Shown piece after piece: positions 24,138 to 36,881 of a stretch of 64,000 nt of DNA. Every line of letters begins with the position of its first letter. Position 1 is the first letter of the stretch. Under the pieces are notes generated by a model that was given only the letters and a program-made list of their open reading frames with translations, was not told where the DNA came from and ran no database searches. The DNA lies in NCBI RefSeq assembly GCF_029227915.1, contig NC_079879.1:11286001-11350000 (forward strand), in the 5' to 3' direction. The translations under genes and the position numbers were made by a program. This DNA is from Hydractinia symbiolongicarpus. Lineage: Eukaryota > Cnidaria > Hydrozoa > Anthoathecata > Hydractiniidae.

Positions 24138-24535
24138 TGGCTAGCCTAACAAATATCAAGAGAAATATACCCTGTCTACTATTTTCAGGAAGGGCCATGG
24201 CTTAGATGGCGTGGAGTATTTAATGCTCATTTTGAATTAGGCTCTGCACTCTACCATGCAACTTCCAGAAACATCCCACAACTGTCCTCGCAGTGTGCTA
24301 TTTCCCTCACATTCCCTTTGCCTATATTAAATTATCACAAAAGGGAATCAAACCCTGGTCTCCTATAAATTATTTCAGGAGCGCGGGCTCTAATTGGGTC
24401 TGCGTAGCTCAAAATGAGCATTTAAATACGCTAGGACTCTCCATCTACGCCATGGCCCCTCCTGGAAATAATAGACAGGGTATATCCCTCGATATTTGTG
24501 AGGCTAGCCATGTAAAATATGCACATCTATCTATC
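24138..24535. repeat. Inverted pair of a short dispersed repeat (SINE-like)
   Basis: The left arm (24138-24242) and right arm (24388-24515) are about 85% identical by eye as reverse complements. Both contain a GGCCATGGC block, the phrase ACAGGGTATAT/ATATACCCTGT and GGCTAGCC. The right arm ends in ATGCACA plus an ATCT microsatellite tail, as does a third, single copy at 47165-47325. The spacer holds, on the minus strand, GGGTTTGATTCCC, close to a pol III B box. It is either two head-to-head SINE-like insertions or one foldback element. Confidence 0.7.
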
Positions 24536-26040
24536 TATCTAGGAGTTATAAACCACTTAAGCTACACCGTCACTAGACCCCTCTCCTGCCAAATAAGTTT
24601 CTCAGCATCCATTAAAAAAAACCCTGAAATGCACTTTTGAAGAATAATAAATGCAACATGATACTTTGAACTTAATTATGGGTATGCATTTTTTTAAGGT
24701 AGCTAGCTATTATGATTTATTTATGATGTAATTAGCCAAAACTCTTGCTCCCACTGCTGACTAAAACCTTAACAACATTCTTAGCTAAATGGTTGTGCAG
24801 CTAAAGCAACAATTATAAACTACACTCGGCAACACTTGTCTTTAACAATGGCTGCAATGAAGAACGCTATGTGGTGACAAGTCAGTAATACTCCGCATCA
24901 GTTGTCCTGGTGGCATCACATAAAAACAAAGTTAGTTTGGCAGAACCTACACAGCATTACCAGTTGTATAAGGAGGGTGGGTGGGAATCTTAAGCTGTAA
25001 CTGTTGTTTAAAAATCCAAAATTTGAAATGGACAATGCCCCTTATATCTGATCCTAAGAACATTAGTAAGTACAAATCAATAGAGAAATTACTGCAGTCA
25101 CCACAGTTAACATGAGCTAAATTTTCATTCAGCTCAATTTATTCAAATATTCCTTTTAATGACAAGTTTTAATGACAATTTTTTTAATGACAAGTAAAAA
25201 ACATGTTTGTTCTTGTACCCGCATTTCTAGATCATTTCGAATATTGTTTGTGAGAAAAAATGTTCACACCTTTTTAAAAAATTGATATACATCATTTTTA
25301 AAATTAAAATTCCTGTGCCAGAATTCATGCATAATAGCTGAAGATTTATTTTACAAATTTGTAGTATCAAAAATAACATTTAGAGGCACTTTGTTATAAT
25401 ATAGCTAGTGGGTTGTCATTTTTGTTATTTTGATGTTTTAAAAAGGTTAGAAACAACAAGAAAGTCTTCTAAAGACTTAAAGGTTATTCTAGGCCAGAGA
25501 CATATAATATATCATTATTTTTTTTATTTAAATCTTAAATTTTGTTAGCTATATCATAATATTTTATAAATTATTCTTGCATACGTAATTTTTACGTTTT
25601 TTGTAAGGATTTTTCTTTCTATCATACAATACATTTAAAAAAACACAAAAAATTGAACTCGTATGAAAAACCTTGGAGGGTTGTCTATGAATCTTTTTAT
25701 TTTTTTGAATAATCTTTGTCTGTTCTTAAGGTATACAGACATTTCAACAAAATTTGGGCACAACTAAGTGTCTTAAAAAAGTGTTACATTGGTCAACTTT
25801 AGGTTGCATGTGCTACATTAAGGGAATAAATTTTTACAGAAATACTTTTTTACTTGAAGATGAACAAAGCTTTTTATTAGCTGTTTGTATTTACATTTTT
25901 CTTCATATACTAATATGAAATGAAAATGTTGTTGATGTATTCATTTTAATTTGTTCATTGTTTTTAAATGATTTCTTTCTTTTAGTTGCTAACATGTGGG
26001 TGGAGTGGTACCCTGTGAGTTTGTTGTTTTTATGATGGAG
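24536..26040. other. Gene desert, second part
   Basis: AT-rich intergenic sequence. I see no exon with splice sites and protein-like content, no RNA gene and no clear element. Confidence 0.35.
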
Positions 26041-26054
26041 GAAGTGTTTTCAGA

Positions 26055-26960
26055 GGATATTAAAAAATAATTTTAGTAGAAAACAAAGTAAAATTAAAAA
26101 ATAACTTTCTGAGAAATAAAGCAAAACTGAGAAATAATTTTGTGAGGAAACAAAGTAAAATTGAAAAATAATTTCCTAAGGAATAACGGAAAACTGAGAA
26201 ATAATTTTGTGAGGAAACAAAGTAAAATTGAAAAATAACTTTCTAAGAAACAAAGCAAAACCGAAAAATAATTTTGTGAGAAAACACAGTAAATATATAA
26301 AATAACTTTCTGAGAAATAAAGCAAAACTCAGAAATAATTTTGTGAAGAAATAAAGTAAAATTGAAAAATAATTTCTAAGGAACAAAGCAAAACCGAAAA
26401 ATAATTTTGTGAGGAAACAAAGTAAAATTGAAAAATAATTTCCTAAGGAATAACGGAAAACTGAGAAATAATTTTGTGAGGAAACAAAGTAAAATTGAAA
26501 AATAACTTTCTAAGAAACAAAGCAAAACCGAAAAATAATTTTGTGAGAAAACACAGTAAATATATAAAATAACTTTCTGAGAAATAAAGCAAAACTCAGA
26601 AATAATTTTGTGAAGAAATAAAGTAAAATTGAAAAATAATTTCTAAGGAACAAAGCAAAACCGAAAAATAATTTTGTGAGAAAACAAAATAAATATAAAA
26701 AATAACTTTCTGAGAAATAAAGCAAAACTCAGAAATAATTTTGTGAGGAAACAAAATAAAATTGAAAAATAATTTCTAAGGAACAAAGCAAAACTGTAAA
26801 ATAATTTTGTGAGGAAACAAAGCAAAATTGAAAATTAATTTTCTAAGGAACAAAGCATCATCATCATCATCATTCTTGGAAAACTAAGAAAAGCAAAACT
26901 AAGAAATAATTTGTAAAGAAACAAAGTAAAATTAAAAAATAAATTCTTGTGAGGAAACTT
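26055..26960. repeat. Higher-order AT-rich minisatellite (33-34 bp unit, 267 bp super-unit)
   Basis: The basic unit is about 33-34 bp: AATAATTTTGTGAGGAAACA followed by AAGTAAAATTGAA, alternating with a variant AATAACTTTCTAAGAAACAA. About eight units form a 267-bp super-unit that is repeated almost exactly. For example TCCTAAGGAATAACGGAAAA begins at 26174 and again at 26441. The array decays at its ends, and a (CAT)n run sits at about 26857-26872. Minus-strand ORFs rich in Phe and Leu across the array follow from the repeat and are not genes. Confidence 0.9.
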
Positions 26961-28055
26961 TTCTTACATGTTCATGTTAAACATTAAAATTCAGAGCAAC
27001 CTGATTTTTAAAGTTGCTAAAGGAAAATTTTTTTGTTAAAAATATTCTTACACTTAGTGCTGAAAATATCGAAAATTAAGTAACTATAAGTGCTAGGCTA
27101 AAGCTATGTAAACTCATCTTCAAAGTTTTTGTTTAATTTTTATGTTTCCCCTTTTGCTTTTGGGTAAATTTAAACATGTAAAGACAAACAGATTACAGTA
27201 CAATTTTTTTATTTTTAAGACTTTCAAGGGAAAGAAAAGAATGCAAAGTCAGTCCCCAGAAAGCTGTCACAATGTGGCCACTACAGTTTGATAATATTTG
27301 AATTTCTGAGTCAAAATTTATATGTGTTTTCACTTGTCTAAAGCAAATGTATGCTTTTTAATATCTAATTTCTTGCAAACTGCAGTTTCCTACCATGGAC
27401 AAAAAGGCAAAATGGGTGGAAAATATAGGACTAAGAAGAGAAACTTTCTATAGTCTACATTTTATTGATGTAATAAATAAATCCATAGATTCAACATCAT
27501 CTACAGTTGATTTAAACCCTCTTTTTAAAAATTAAAACATATAAAAGTTTCATCCAGACTTTATAATTTTGGTTTTGATGAAGGTTTTGATATGGGGTTG
27601 CGATCAGTATCAGTTTTAAAGTGGGGGTTTACCATCAAAATTGTGTTGGGAGGGTTTAAAATGTAGGTGGGGGTCCTTACCCCAGTGGAAACTATGCCCT
27701 TATATTTGATTAAATGCATTAGCATTCTGCATTGATTTGATTTCTAGATTTTAGTATAAAAGTGTGCTCACAACGCTTTACCAAGAACTGCATACTTTGT
27801 TAAATGCTTTGGCATTACCAAAGGTTGAGTTTTTAAAATTGCATTTAAATGAAATGTGCCAGGTGTTTTATGTTTTTAGTTTACTTTCCATGAGCACTAA
27901 CTTAAAACTGAGAAGAAGTATACATTTCAAACGATTTCCCACATTTTTTGTTTAGGATGTCACAGGATTAATGTAATTTGATCTTATGTATCTGTTTGTT
28001 GATGTTTCAGACTTTCTTTAGATGTAAACATAGCTGCACAGTAGAAGATTCAATA
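26961..28055. other. Upstream region of WASF
   Basis: AT-rich sequence without another gene. Just before the WASF start, TTTCAGACTTTCTTTAG offers two overlapping acceptor-like sites; the second ends at 28021, 34 bp before the ATG. A 5'UTR intron or trans-splicing is therefore possible. An ATG at 28022 is closed at once by TAA. Confidence 0.4.
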
Positions 28056-31012
28056 ATGCCAGTGGTAAAACGGCTTGTAGAGCCAATTCATTGCAGCAGA
28101 ACGCCTATTCCAAAAGGTGTTAAAAATGACTTGGAAGCAGTCTCAGTGAATACCCTGAGTGGAATAATTTTACAATTGAGCAGCTTAGCAAGACATGCCG
28201 AAGGAATATTTGCTGAGCTGTTCATTGAAGCAAACAGCATTCATCAAAGAACTGTCAGTGTACAACAGAGAATTGAACAGCTGAGTATCAAGGTGACTAA
28301 ATTGGATTCTGCAGGGGAAGAAAGTGAGTATTTAGGAAATTACTTCTTTTAAACACTGCCCTACATAGAGAATAGGAATTGTTTTGTGGTGTCAGTTCCA
28401 TAACCATTCTGTTTTGCAGAATACTTATTTTAGAGGAATTGCTATTCCAACAAATGTGACCCAGTATGCTCGAGGTGGCTACTTAAATAATAATTTGTGG
28501 CACCTGAAAATACATCTTGAAAAATAAGATTATTCGAATTATTTACCTGGAAAAACCTGGCACAATTTTTTCAAGAATGCTTTACTTTTAGCTTCTTATT
28601 GAATTTCCTTGAATGCTATATTTTTATCAGGTTGAAAAAAAAACTAAGCACGTTGGTTAAAAAGGCACTCTTTACAATCTTTTAATTACAAATAAATCCG
28701 GGACTTTCTTGTACATGAAAAATATTGCAACAGGTTGATTTTAAAGATCGTTTGAAACTTAAACACCCAGATGTCTAAATAAACTAAAAAGGTGTAAACA
28801 GTCATGCTGAGCCACTGCATCTGTTGTTAGGAAAAATCTAACTCTTAATAACAGATTCCTATCTTGCTCTTCGTTTGTTTGTTCAATTTTTGTTTGTATA
28901 TGTCAATACCCTTTTGGAATATAAAGTATCATTAATATTTGAACTAATTTTGGCCTATAACAACATTTAAGTGTCAAAAAATCAACATTTTGACGTGTAA
29001 CTGTCTTGTTTAACATGATATTTTGTTAACCCTGCAAAATTTGTCGAAAACAAATCAGTTTTAATTTTTGCACGAATTTTGGTCATTAAATGAAATTTGT
29101 GACAAAAATTTTGATTCAGCCATCTCGTTCAGCATGATTTTATATTCAACATTTTCATGTTGCTATGTCCAAATACAGACAGGACCTTTATGAAAGTGTT
29201 CACAAGAACGACTTTCCTCGTGTGTAAGATGACTTTGCAAAACAAAGCCAATTCACAGCTCTTTAGTACCTATGCTCTCGCGAGACAGTTCATTATGTCC
29301 GTAAGTTAATACATGATAACATGTAATCCTTACAAAATATGGTAGCCACTTGTAAAAACCAACAAACAAAGAAGGCATTGAAAAATTATAAAATTAAATA
29401 TTGCATATTTTAAAGTGTTCACAATGAAAAATTTTTTACCTTCAATGCTAAGTACATAATACGACACTTGCTTCCATTAAGTTACACTGGAACTTGTTTC
29501 GCCTTTTTATACTGTGTGTACAAAACTAATTCAATAAATTTTTGTATAAAGAATTTTTTTTTTCATATTGCATTTTATGTGTTGTCAATTTGTTAGTTTG
29601 TCATTTTATTCACCATGAACAGCCTTTTTAACATGCTAGTTTAAATTTGTTGTAGCGCTGCCAATGTAAAAAATTGGTATCCAACTGGTTAGGTGAAAAA
29701 TTAATGGGGAAGGGGTGGAAGTGGCTTCACACTGTGAATTTGATATTGTTGCTTGTGTAATTGTGTATATATTATTAAAAAGATATTTTGTTTGTTTACT
29801 GACCTATTTTTTTATTTGGTAGTCTCGTTGCAAGAAATCAACATGCAAAAAGCTTTCAAAATGACAATCCACGCAGACCAGCAGGTGATATCAAGACAAA
29901 CTATGCCACAAGCAATGATGGACAGTTATGCAAGATGCGACCAGACGCCTGACCTAAATAGGTTAACCAAATTCCGACATGATGATAAAGAAGCTTTGAA
30001 GTTTTACACAGATCCTTCTTACTTTTTCGAGTTATGGAAGGAGAAAATGAGTGCAGAGTTCGAGAAGAGGAGAAAGAAAAGGGTGCGTAATTTACTTTCA
30101 CTTTTCGAGCTGTCAGTTATGTCTTCATATAAATGACAGTTGTTTTTAACATTTCTTCTCTTATAGAAACGTGAACACAGGGGTAAGAAACGTGATATAG
30201 TGAAGAAAGAAGTGAAAGGGGTGAAGAAAAAAGACGTGGCGAAGAATATTCCAGATTGGGAGATTCAAGGTGGGAAACAAGGCAATGCTGTGGTTTCAGC
30301 TACACCGGAACCAGTCGATACCACTCTCTCTCCTGCTCATTCTGATAAGTCGGATACTTCTCAGAGATCGTCCCAACTTCTGTCTCCACGACGTCAATCA
30401 ACCAAGCGAGCATCAAATGCATCGTCTATCGGTCGTCCAAGTACAGCTCCACCGCCACCACCACCTGAAGGTTCAAGGCATAGTGTTAGTCCTGTTTCTC
30501 CTCCCCCTCCACCACCTCTACCTGGTCAAAACAGCAAGCCTATGTCACCACCGCCTCCACCCCCGCCGTCGATACAATCTCCAGTATCTCAATTCCCACC
30601 TCCACCCCCATATGAAGTTCCCAGTCCAGCAGATGCTTCACTGCCACCACCCCCTCCACCGCCCCCTCCAACTGTAGGTCCACCACCTCCTCCACCTCCG
30701 GGTGTTATGCCGCCACCTCCACCTACGCCTACAGGTGGAGCGGGAGGAGCGGTAACAGGAAATCTCTTGCAGAGCGTTGCTCTTCGTTCTGCTCCTGCTC
30801 CTGAACCGGTAGTCGATCCTAGAAATGATTTGCTTTCTGCAATTCGCCATGGAATGAATTTACGCCAAACGCAACAAGTCACTAAGGAGGAGAGAAAGGA
30901 AATAGGAATGGGTAATGATGTTGCTTCCATTTTGGCAAGACGTATCGCTGTTGAGTTTAGCGATAGTGATGATAGTGATTTCAGTGATGATGGCGACTGG
31001 AGTGATGATTGA
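28056..31012 (+). CDS. WASF: WAVE/SCAR actin nucleation-promoting factor, 3 exons
   Basis: Subunit of the WAVE regulatory complex, which activates Arp2/3 downstream of Rac at the cell cortex. Exons 28056-28323, 29823-30082 and 30167-31012 join in frame to 457 residues. The N-terminal WAVE/SCAR homology domain (about 1-170) runs from MPVVKRLVEPIHCSRTPIPK through SGIILQLSSLARHAEGIF to LKFYTDPSYFFELWKEKM. A basic segment follows (KKEVKGVKKKD), then a Pro-rich region with several poly-Pro runs (about 270-365). The C-terminal VCA has a WH2 motif (RNDLLSAIRHGMNL, about 394-408), a central segment (NDVASILARRIAVEF) and an acidic tail with the conserved Trp in DDGDWSDD. Exon 2 uses a GTGCGT donor. 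Cnidarian WAVE may be single-copy, so no paralogue number is given. Confidence 0.95.
28324..29822. other. WASF intron 1
   Basis: A 1.5-kb intron with GTGAGT donor and GGTAG acceptor. No ORF, RNA or repeat was recognised inside it. Confidence 0.7.
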
Positions 31013-34000
31013 TAGGTCTTATAGGAAAATTTGATTGTATAATTTTAAATTTGTTTTGTTTCAAGGACAAACCAGTGAACTGGATAATTTTCATATTGTG
31101 ATATACACTGTTTTGAAAAAAGACGCTTTTGCTTAAAAATATATTCTATAAATAATGTAATTAAATCGCGAAATAACTTTTGCACCGATAAGACAAAAAC
31201 TTCAATCAGTCAAATTAATTTTTTTTTTTTTTTTTTGATAAATACCACTTTACGCTAAATTCATATCAATTTCATTTTAGTACTGGAATTTTGTGCTTTT
31301 TGCTTCGAAAATTTCATTTGTCTCATGTAGTCAATACAAAACTTTTTTTAAGAACCTTAAAAAAACAAGCCTGCATGAGATTTTTTTTTCAAAAGCAATG
31401 TCGACATTTTTTGGTATCACAGTTTAATTTTCCTTTATTTTTATATCTTGTTTTTTATAGGTTTTTTGATTTCATTTAGTTATGTCGTAAAATATTCTTG
31501 TTTCAAACAAAAAATTTTACCTAGACTTTCTAAATTTTTTTGTTACAAACTTAAATTTACTTAAATTTATTTATCCACTTTCTACTTCGGAATTCTAACT
31601 TTACGTGTTTGATTACTCGGTTAGTCTTGTCTGTCAAATTAAAACTGTATTTTGATCCTTTTTTCATCAGAAAATCGCGCATTTCGCGAAAAAGGTAATT
31701 CACAATTTTTAGGACAGCTAGGAAATCACTTGATGTTGTAGGAAGTCCAATGTACTCTCAGAACAACCGATCCATCATGTTTCAAAGTCACTATGTTTTT
31801 AGATATAGTTCTTGCAAACTAAAATCACCCACCTTGCGTTTGGCAGGGATTAAAAGGGTTAATTACGTTTGTCGTCGTGTGAAACTTACATGACTTCTGG
31901 AGCAAGGAAAGTTTCATTTATCTGTTTTCACTTCAGGCTTGCTGTTGTTCGCAAATTGAAGAATTTAAGTCTCAGGGTTGCTCATAAAATGTTGCTTATA
32001 TAAAAAAAGTTATATTTTTCTTGCACTTTTAATACTTTTAATAGGTTAATAGGTTTATTTCTAGCCTATTAATAAAGTGATCCGAACTTGATAATCACCA
32101 TGACAATGCATGTAAACACATCCAAAATAACTTTCCCGTCAACGATTTATTTTATATATGCGCAATTATGTATTTTGTTTCTTTTGTGGTAGAACGTGTA
32201 TCTACGAATAAACCTTGTAGCCATTAGATGACTAACCTTAATTTGTCTTGTAACTAACAAGGAAAATAAATAGCGTAATGGAAAGTATACTAAATGTTTT
32301 GTATTTTTTTTGTAAGAATGGCGCTTTAATACTTGTTATTGCGGGATGACACTTCCATTTTGGAGAACATTTAAGGGGTAATCTTAAAACGTCAGTTGCG
32401 GGAAACATTGAATAAAACATTGCGCAAACTATCTGCGCATGATTGGTCTTCCTTACCTCAAGAATATTTTTGCCAAAAGTTCAGTGGAAATGTAGATCTA
32501 TTGAAAACGATCTATGTTTAAATCTTTTGACAGCTCATTTTCTTGAAAACAAGCAAGAATTTTCTCTGAAGTCTTTTATTCCCTGGATATGTGGCCTGAT
32601 TTGCAGTTTTGTCCTAGAAGCTCAAAACAATTTTGTCGTGGAAAAAAGGTAATTTTCCTTTAATGTATTAAAAGGTAGATTTTAATTTTCCGTCGTCAAG
32701 CCACAATGTGATTTCTATGTTTTAAAAAAACTTTTAAAAAACTTGAACTTAAAAAATATCCAAAACTGCAAGATCAAGATTACTTGCAAACATTAGTTCT
32801 GCATTTTCTTTATGTGCTTGCAAAAATTAAATAGCTCCTTTGTTTTGACAAAATCGCGGAAATTAAGTGACCTCGTATATGTCTCATTTAATTTTCGAGG
32901 TGGAACAAAATCACGTATCACGAAAGTTCGCGTCACTGACAAGACGTCTCCAAGGTAGCCCGCTATATCTTAAACATGCAAAGAATGACATAAGTGTGAT
33001 AAGATCTTGCTTATAACCCAGCTAGTTGTTGATTTTTGATAGCGCTATCATATCATTGTGTTTCCATGTGTTACCTAGAGATTTCGTTGAGGTCCTGCTG
33101 TTGCTAACAATTTCCTATTCGTATATAGAATAAAAAAGCCTAAGACATTCCGTTTTTGAAAAAGCTAGAATCTTGTAGCCTCGTTTCAATACAATATTTA
33201 TCAGGTCTTGTTGCTAGGTTGCAAAAAAAGCTAATAAATAAATGATGGTGAGAACAAACAGTATGATGGTAGATATTGAGGTGTATTTGAAACAAACTAT
33301 GAAAATATAACATTCTCTCTTATTCAGTTAGCCACGATGACAGGTGGGTTTTTTCTAATGATCGTTCAAAATATAAACTTAGCGAGTTTCTCTGGTTTAT
33401 ATAAATATTTTATTCAGTAATGAAAAAATAAAGTATTTAAGAATTGAATGAAACTCACAGGAGAAGAAGAAAAAAAAAAAGTCGATTTGGGATGAGCAAA
33501 TTCCGAATGATGACGTGTGGAACTGCAACATATTTTCTTGTTTAGAGAAGGTAAGCATAAAATAAGATAGAAAGCATAGAATGTCTTATACACGTGTTAT
33601 CAAAAAATCAACTTCAGCAGGGAATCAGAAATTTCAATTATTTAAAATTCTAGATTTAATCATCCTCTCCCCTCAGGGTCATTTTACTAGAATCTTTTTC
33701 CTAAAGAGGCCAACAGCACTGTAAAACCAAAAAAGCTACAGGGAGAAGCCTTAAATTCGACCACGTTGGAGCTACTAGAACCTGAACAACTAAAAACTAT
33801 TGCAAACACAAATCTGTGTTGGTTATGATTTAATATTTTTTTGCAAAACAAACTTAAGTCATAGATCCCTAAATTCCCTCAAAATTGGGACTGAAAGTTT
33901 ATGGTAACAGGTCAAGGTAGTATGAGTAAGTCGTTGTCGTCGTAACAGATCCGCCATTTTTAATGGGGCGGAGTTGATGAAACTACATTATGTCACTTAT

Positions 34001-34939
34001 TAATTATCTGCTATGAATAATAGCTACTTAATTAGTGCATTCAGCTCGCATTTTCTGCCGTGGAGATCTTATGATACATACCTCTAATTAGAGCACCAAT
34101 GCCTCTACATGAAAAATAATTGGTGTCTTGTTAGATTTTATTTGACCGGCAACGAGTCTTTAAGCAAAGTACTCAACATGCAGTTATGTTGCGTTATCTA
34201 CTTTACGACAATCTGGTTTTCAGGACTTTGATGAACTTTTCCAGCGACGAAGTAAACGTAAGTTTGGAACAAGGTTGTACTTACTCTGTACTTAATAGTA
34301 TGATGATAGGAAAAATTGGTAAAATTGCTCAGCAGAAATATAAGAGGTTTAAAAGGACGTAAGCAAGTGACGAGTAAACGCGTGTAAAAAGATGGATACG
34401 CGGGTGGAAATAACGGGAAAAAAATTATTAGGCGGCTGTGAAATATAGATAGGCGAGAGCGTAGGACAAGCACATGGGTAAAAAAGACGGCTAGCGACAG
34501 TAAAAATATGAAGGATTACAACCATAGCTTACAGCTAGGAATTGATATCGACCTATCTACACCAAGTGATTTTAAGATTTCAAACATTTTTCGAACATTT
34601 ACTTTGAAGATAACTCTTATTTTTGACATTAAAATTATATTTTATGGGCAATCAAAAAGTATTATAAACACATAAGTTTTCTATCAATAGTATTTCCCTT
34701 CGTCAGGAACCTGGCTAAATTATACCGGACACGACGCCAATGCCATAGCGACTGTAGGTTATGTAATTAAGAAAATTGTCATGGTAGCAATATCTTACGC
34801 ATTCTTGGTAACGGAAGGTAAGGGTAGCTACGAGGAATACAAACTGGTATTAACAAGAAAACATATCAATTTCCATAGCAATTGGTTATACACATCTAAC
34901 AAAGTTAGATTTTTTTTTATACTTAGGTTTTATCGAAAT
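31013..34939. other. Intergenic region between WASF and the PH-domain gene
   Basis: Almost 4 kb without a convincing gene. One possible exon lies at 33462-33550: an open stretch encoding KSIWDEQIPNDDVWNCNIF that ends at a GTAAGC donor. Its phase does not fit the next exon (from 34927), so if real it would be non-coding or belong elsewhere. The other ORFs here are short and featureless. Confidence 0.35.
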
Positions 34940-36205
34940 ATGGGAAGCAACAAGAAACCTGTGATTTACTATGAAAACTGGATTCTAAAAAAAGAAGGAG
35001 TCAAAACTTGGGTGTCATATTGGGCAGTTATCCGTGGTAAATGGCTGCAGTTTTTTGAAAAAATCAGTAACACAGACAAGCTGGAACTACGTAAAACTTT
35101 AGAGCTGACAAAAAAAGTGCAATGTTCGTTAGTAAAAAGAAATAAAAAACGTTTCCCATTTTCTTTAAACAACGGGTTGGGAGTTTATTATATAAAATGC
35201 GAATCAGAACTTGAGCGCTATCATTGGATATTTTCTATTTTGACTGCATCCTTAGAAAAACCGAAAACAGAATTACCACCAAAAGTGCCAATAAGTATGG
35301 CAGAAATAGTTGCATTCGAAAAAGGCAAAACGAAGGAGAACAGCACGCCAAAGAATTCACCTACGAAGGTGCCTACAGCTGCCGCCGACATTCATAATAA
35401 GCGCCGACAAAAATATGCAATTCGTAGTGAAAATCGTCAAAAAAGAAAAGCAGCTAAACGCGCGAAACAACTTGGTTTGGATGTTGAAAACGCTACAAAT
35501 AATAACGAAACTGGACTTTATAAAACAGCCTCCTCCGCAGAGTTACGACGAACACAGAAAATTAAGTTAAACGAAGCTGACGAGTTGAAAAAATATAGAA
35601 GCTTGGAAGTACTTAAAGAAAATTCGAAGAAAACAACACTACCACAGTTAGCAAGAGAGGTACGAAAAGACTGTACCATACGTGAACGATCCAATTCGTT
35701 TGAAGTAAAAGCTATAGTACATTCCCCTACAAAGATTTCCATGATGGGAGACCAAAATTTTGCTTATGAAGATGAAGAAGAAGACGATATAGCAGTGCAT
35801 CGTCACATACCCATTGTACTTAACGACGAACAATTGCTTCCTAACATGATTATAAGTGAGGTGTCAGACAGCGAGTCAGATGTGGACAGCGAAAACACAG
35901 CCGAGACGAGTATCAACAGTCGAAACTCGTTCTTCTCCAGTAGCAACACATTTATATCAACTGTTGACGATGACGAGTGGGTGCAAAACGGCTCTCGTGG
36001 CCGACCTGATTCGTCTTCTAATATCCCAGGTACGAAAGACAGTCTTACAGTAGGTCCTCTGTCGGAGCAACGAAGGCCACTGAGTACAGGAAGCCTTAGT
36101 CCAAAGAGACCCTTAACACCAAATCGTAGTCGGCCAACAACACCTAAATCTCCAGCTCATTTCTCAAGATTTATGATTAACGACGCTACTTTCTCTAATG
36201 CATGA
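34940..36205 (+). CDS. PH domain-containing protein of unknown function
   Basis: A 421-residue protein read from ATG 34940 (MGSNKKPVIYYENWILKKEG). A pleckstrin homology domain spans about residues 5-105: WILKKEGVKTWVSYWAVIRG, LQFFEK, ITKK-like ELTKKVQCSLVK, FPFSLNNGLGVYYIKCESE and the C-terminal helix ERYHWIFSILTASLE with its Trp. PH domains usually bind phosphoinositides or protein partners at membranes. The rest is Lys-rich, then Ser/Asp/Thr-rich and probably disordered (SDSESDVDSE; many SP/TP sites such as SPKRPLTPNRS). The frame is open upstream to 34781, but a T-rich run ending in TTAG at 34926 looks like an acceptor, and the Met right after it is preferred. No partner domain was recognised, so no family name is given. 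Confidence 0.8.
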   Translation: MGSNKKPVIYYENWILKKEGVKTWVSYWAVIRGKWLQFFEKISNTDKLELRKTLELTKKVQCSLVKRNKKRFPFSLNNGLGVYYIKCESELERYHWIFSILTASLEKPKTELPPKVPISMAEIVAFEKGKTKENSTPKNSPTKVPTAAADIHNKRRQKYAIRSENRQKRKAAKRAKQLGLDVENATNNNETGLYKTASSAELRRTQKIKLNEADELKKYRSLEVLKENSKKTTLPQLAREVRKDCTIRERSNSFEVKAIVHSPTKISMMGDQNFAYEDEEEDDIAVHRHIPIVLNDEQLLPNMIISEVSDSESDVDSENTAETSINSRNSFFSSSNTFISTVDDDEWVQNGSRGRPDSSSNIPGTKDSLTVGPLSEQRRPLSTGSLSPKRPLTPNRSRPTTPKSPAHFSRFMINDATFSNA

Positions 36206-36881
36206 AAGTAAAGAATAATTCAAGTGACGTCGACAGTAGACTTGTTCACACTGCCTACAACAAAAATAATTTTTGACCCTATCTTTTCGTGTTTTATGGC
36301 CCTTTGTCGATATAGTATCGTCGTACAAGAAATACACTATAAATATAAATATTTGGAAAGAAGCCTGAAAATTGTGGTTTATGAAAATTTCTAAGAAAGA
36401 GGCATATATAAATAAATATTTAAAAAAAATATATTCTTTATGCATGAAAATTTTTATGTACAAACCTTTACCTATCCATGTAAAATAGTTTATCTTAGCA
36501 TCTTATTTTTAATTTTATGTTAACTTCTAGTTTCTGGTTTTAAACCAACTTTTAAAGAACAACCCAAATAACAAAAGTAGTCGGTAGGAATATTTACGCC
36601 GGACTTTACCAAGGTGACATAAAAAAGATCTGCGTCCGGTGTTTTTTTAAGACACATTCACTGTAAACGTTTGAAAAAAAATGCTAATAGCGTCCGGCGT
36701 AAAAGTGATCAATAAAGTGTATGAACGTATTCGTAAAAAATGAAGGTCCTAACGCCATTTTGAGCTGCGTGTGATCTTTTTACCTTTTCTTCTCTACAAC
36801 GTACAACCATGGACTGCTTTTATATTTACCAAGTGCGGCAAATATTAGAATTTGATAATTTGATAATATCCTACTAGTAAA
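36206..36881. other. Spacer between two convergent genes
   Basis: The 3' ends of the plus-strand PH gene and the minus-strand convertase face each other across 0.68 kb. A short phrase, CGTCCGGYGT, occurs at about 36631-36640 and again near 36689. No gene was seen. Confidence 0.45.

Noticed and set aside
26510-26825. Minus-strand ORFs encoding Phe/Leu-rich, membrane-like proteins
   Set aside because: They are translations of the 33-34 bp minisatellite; the same peptide recurs with each unit and there is no start context or splice structure.
30589-30930. Minus-strand Gly-rich ORF opposite the WASF third exon
   Set aside because: It is the reverse complement of the poly-proline codons of WASF.
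33462-33550. Exon-like stretch ending in GTAAGC, encoding KSIWDEQIPNDDVW
   Set aside because: No good acceptor, and its phase does not match the PH-domain exon. Evidence is too thin to call a gene.
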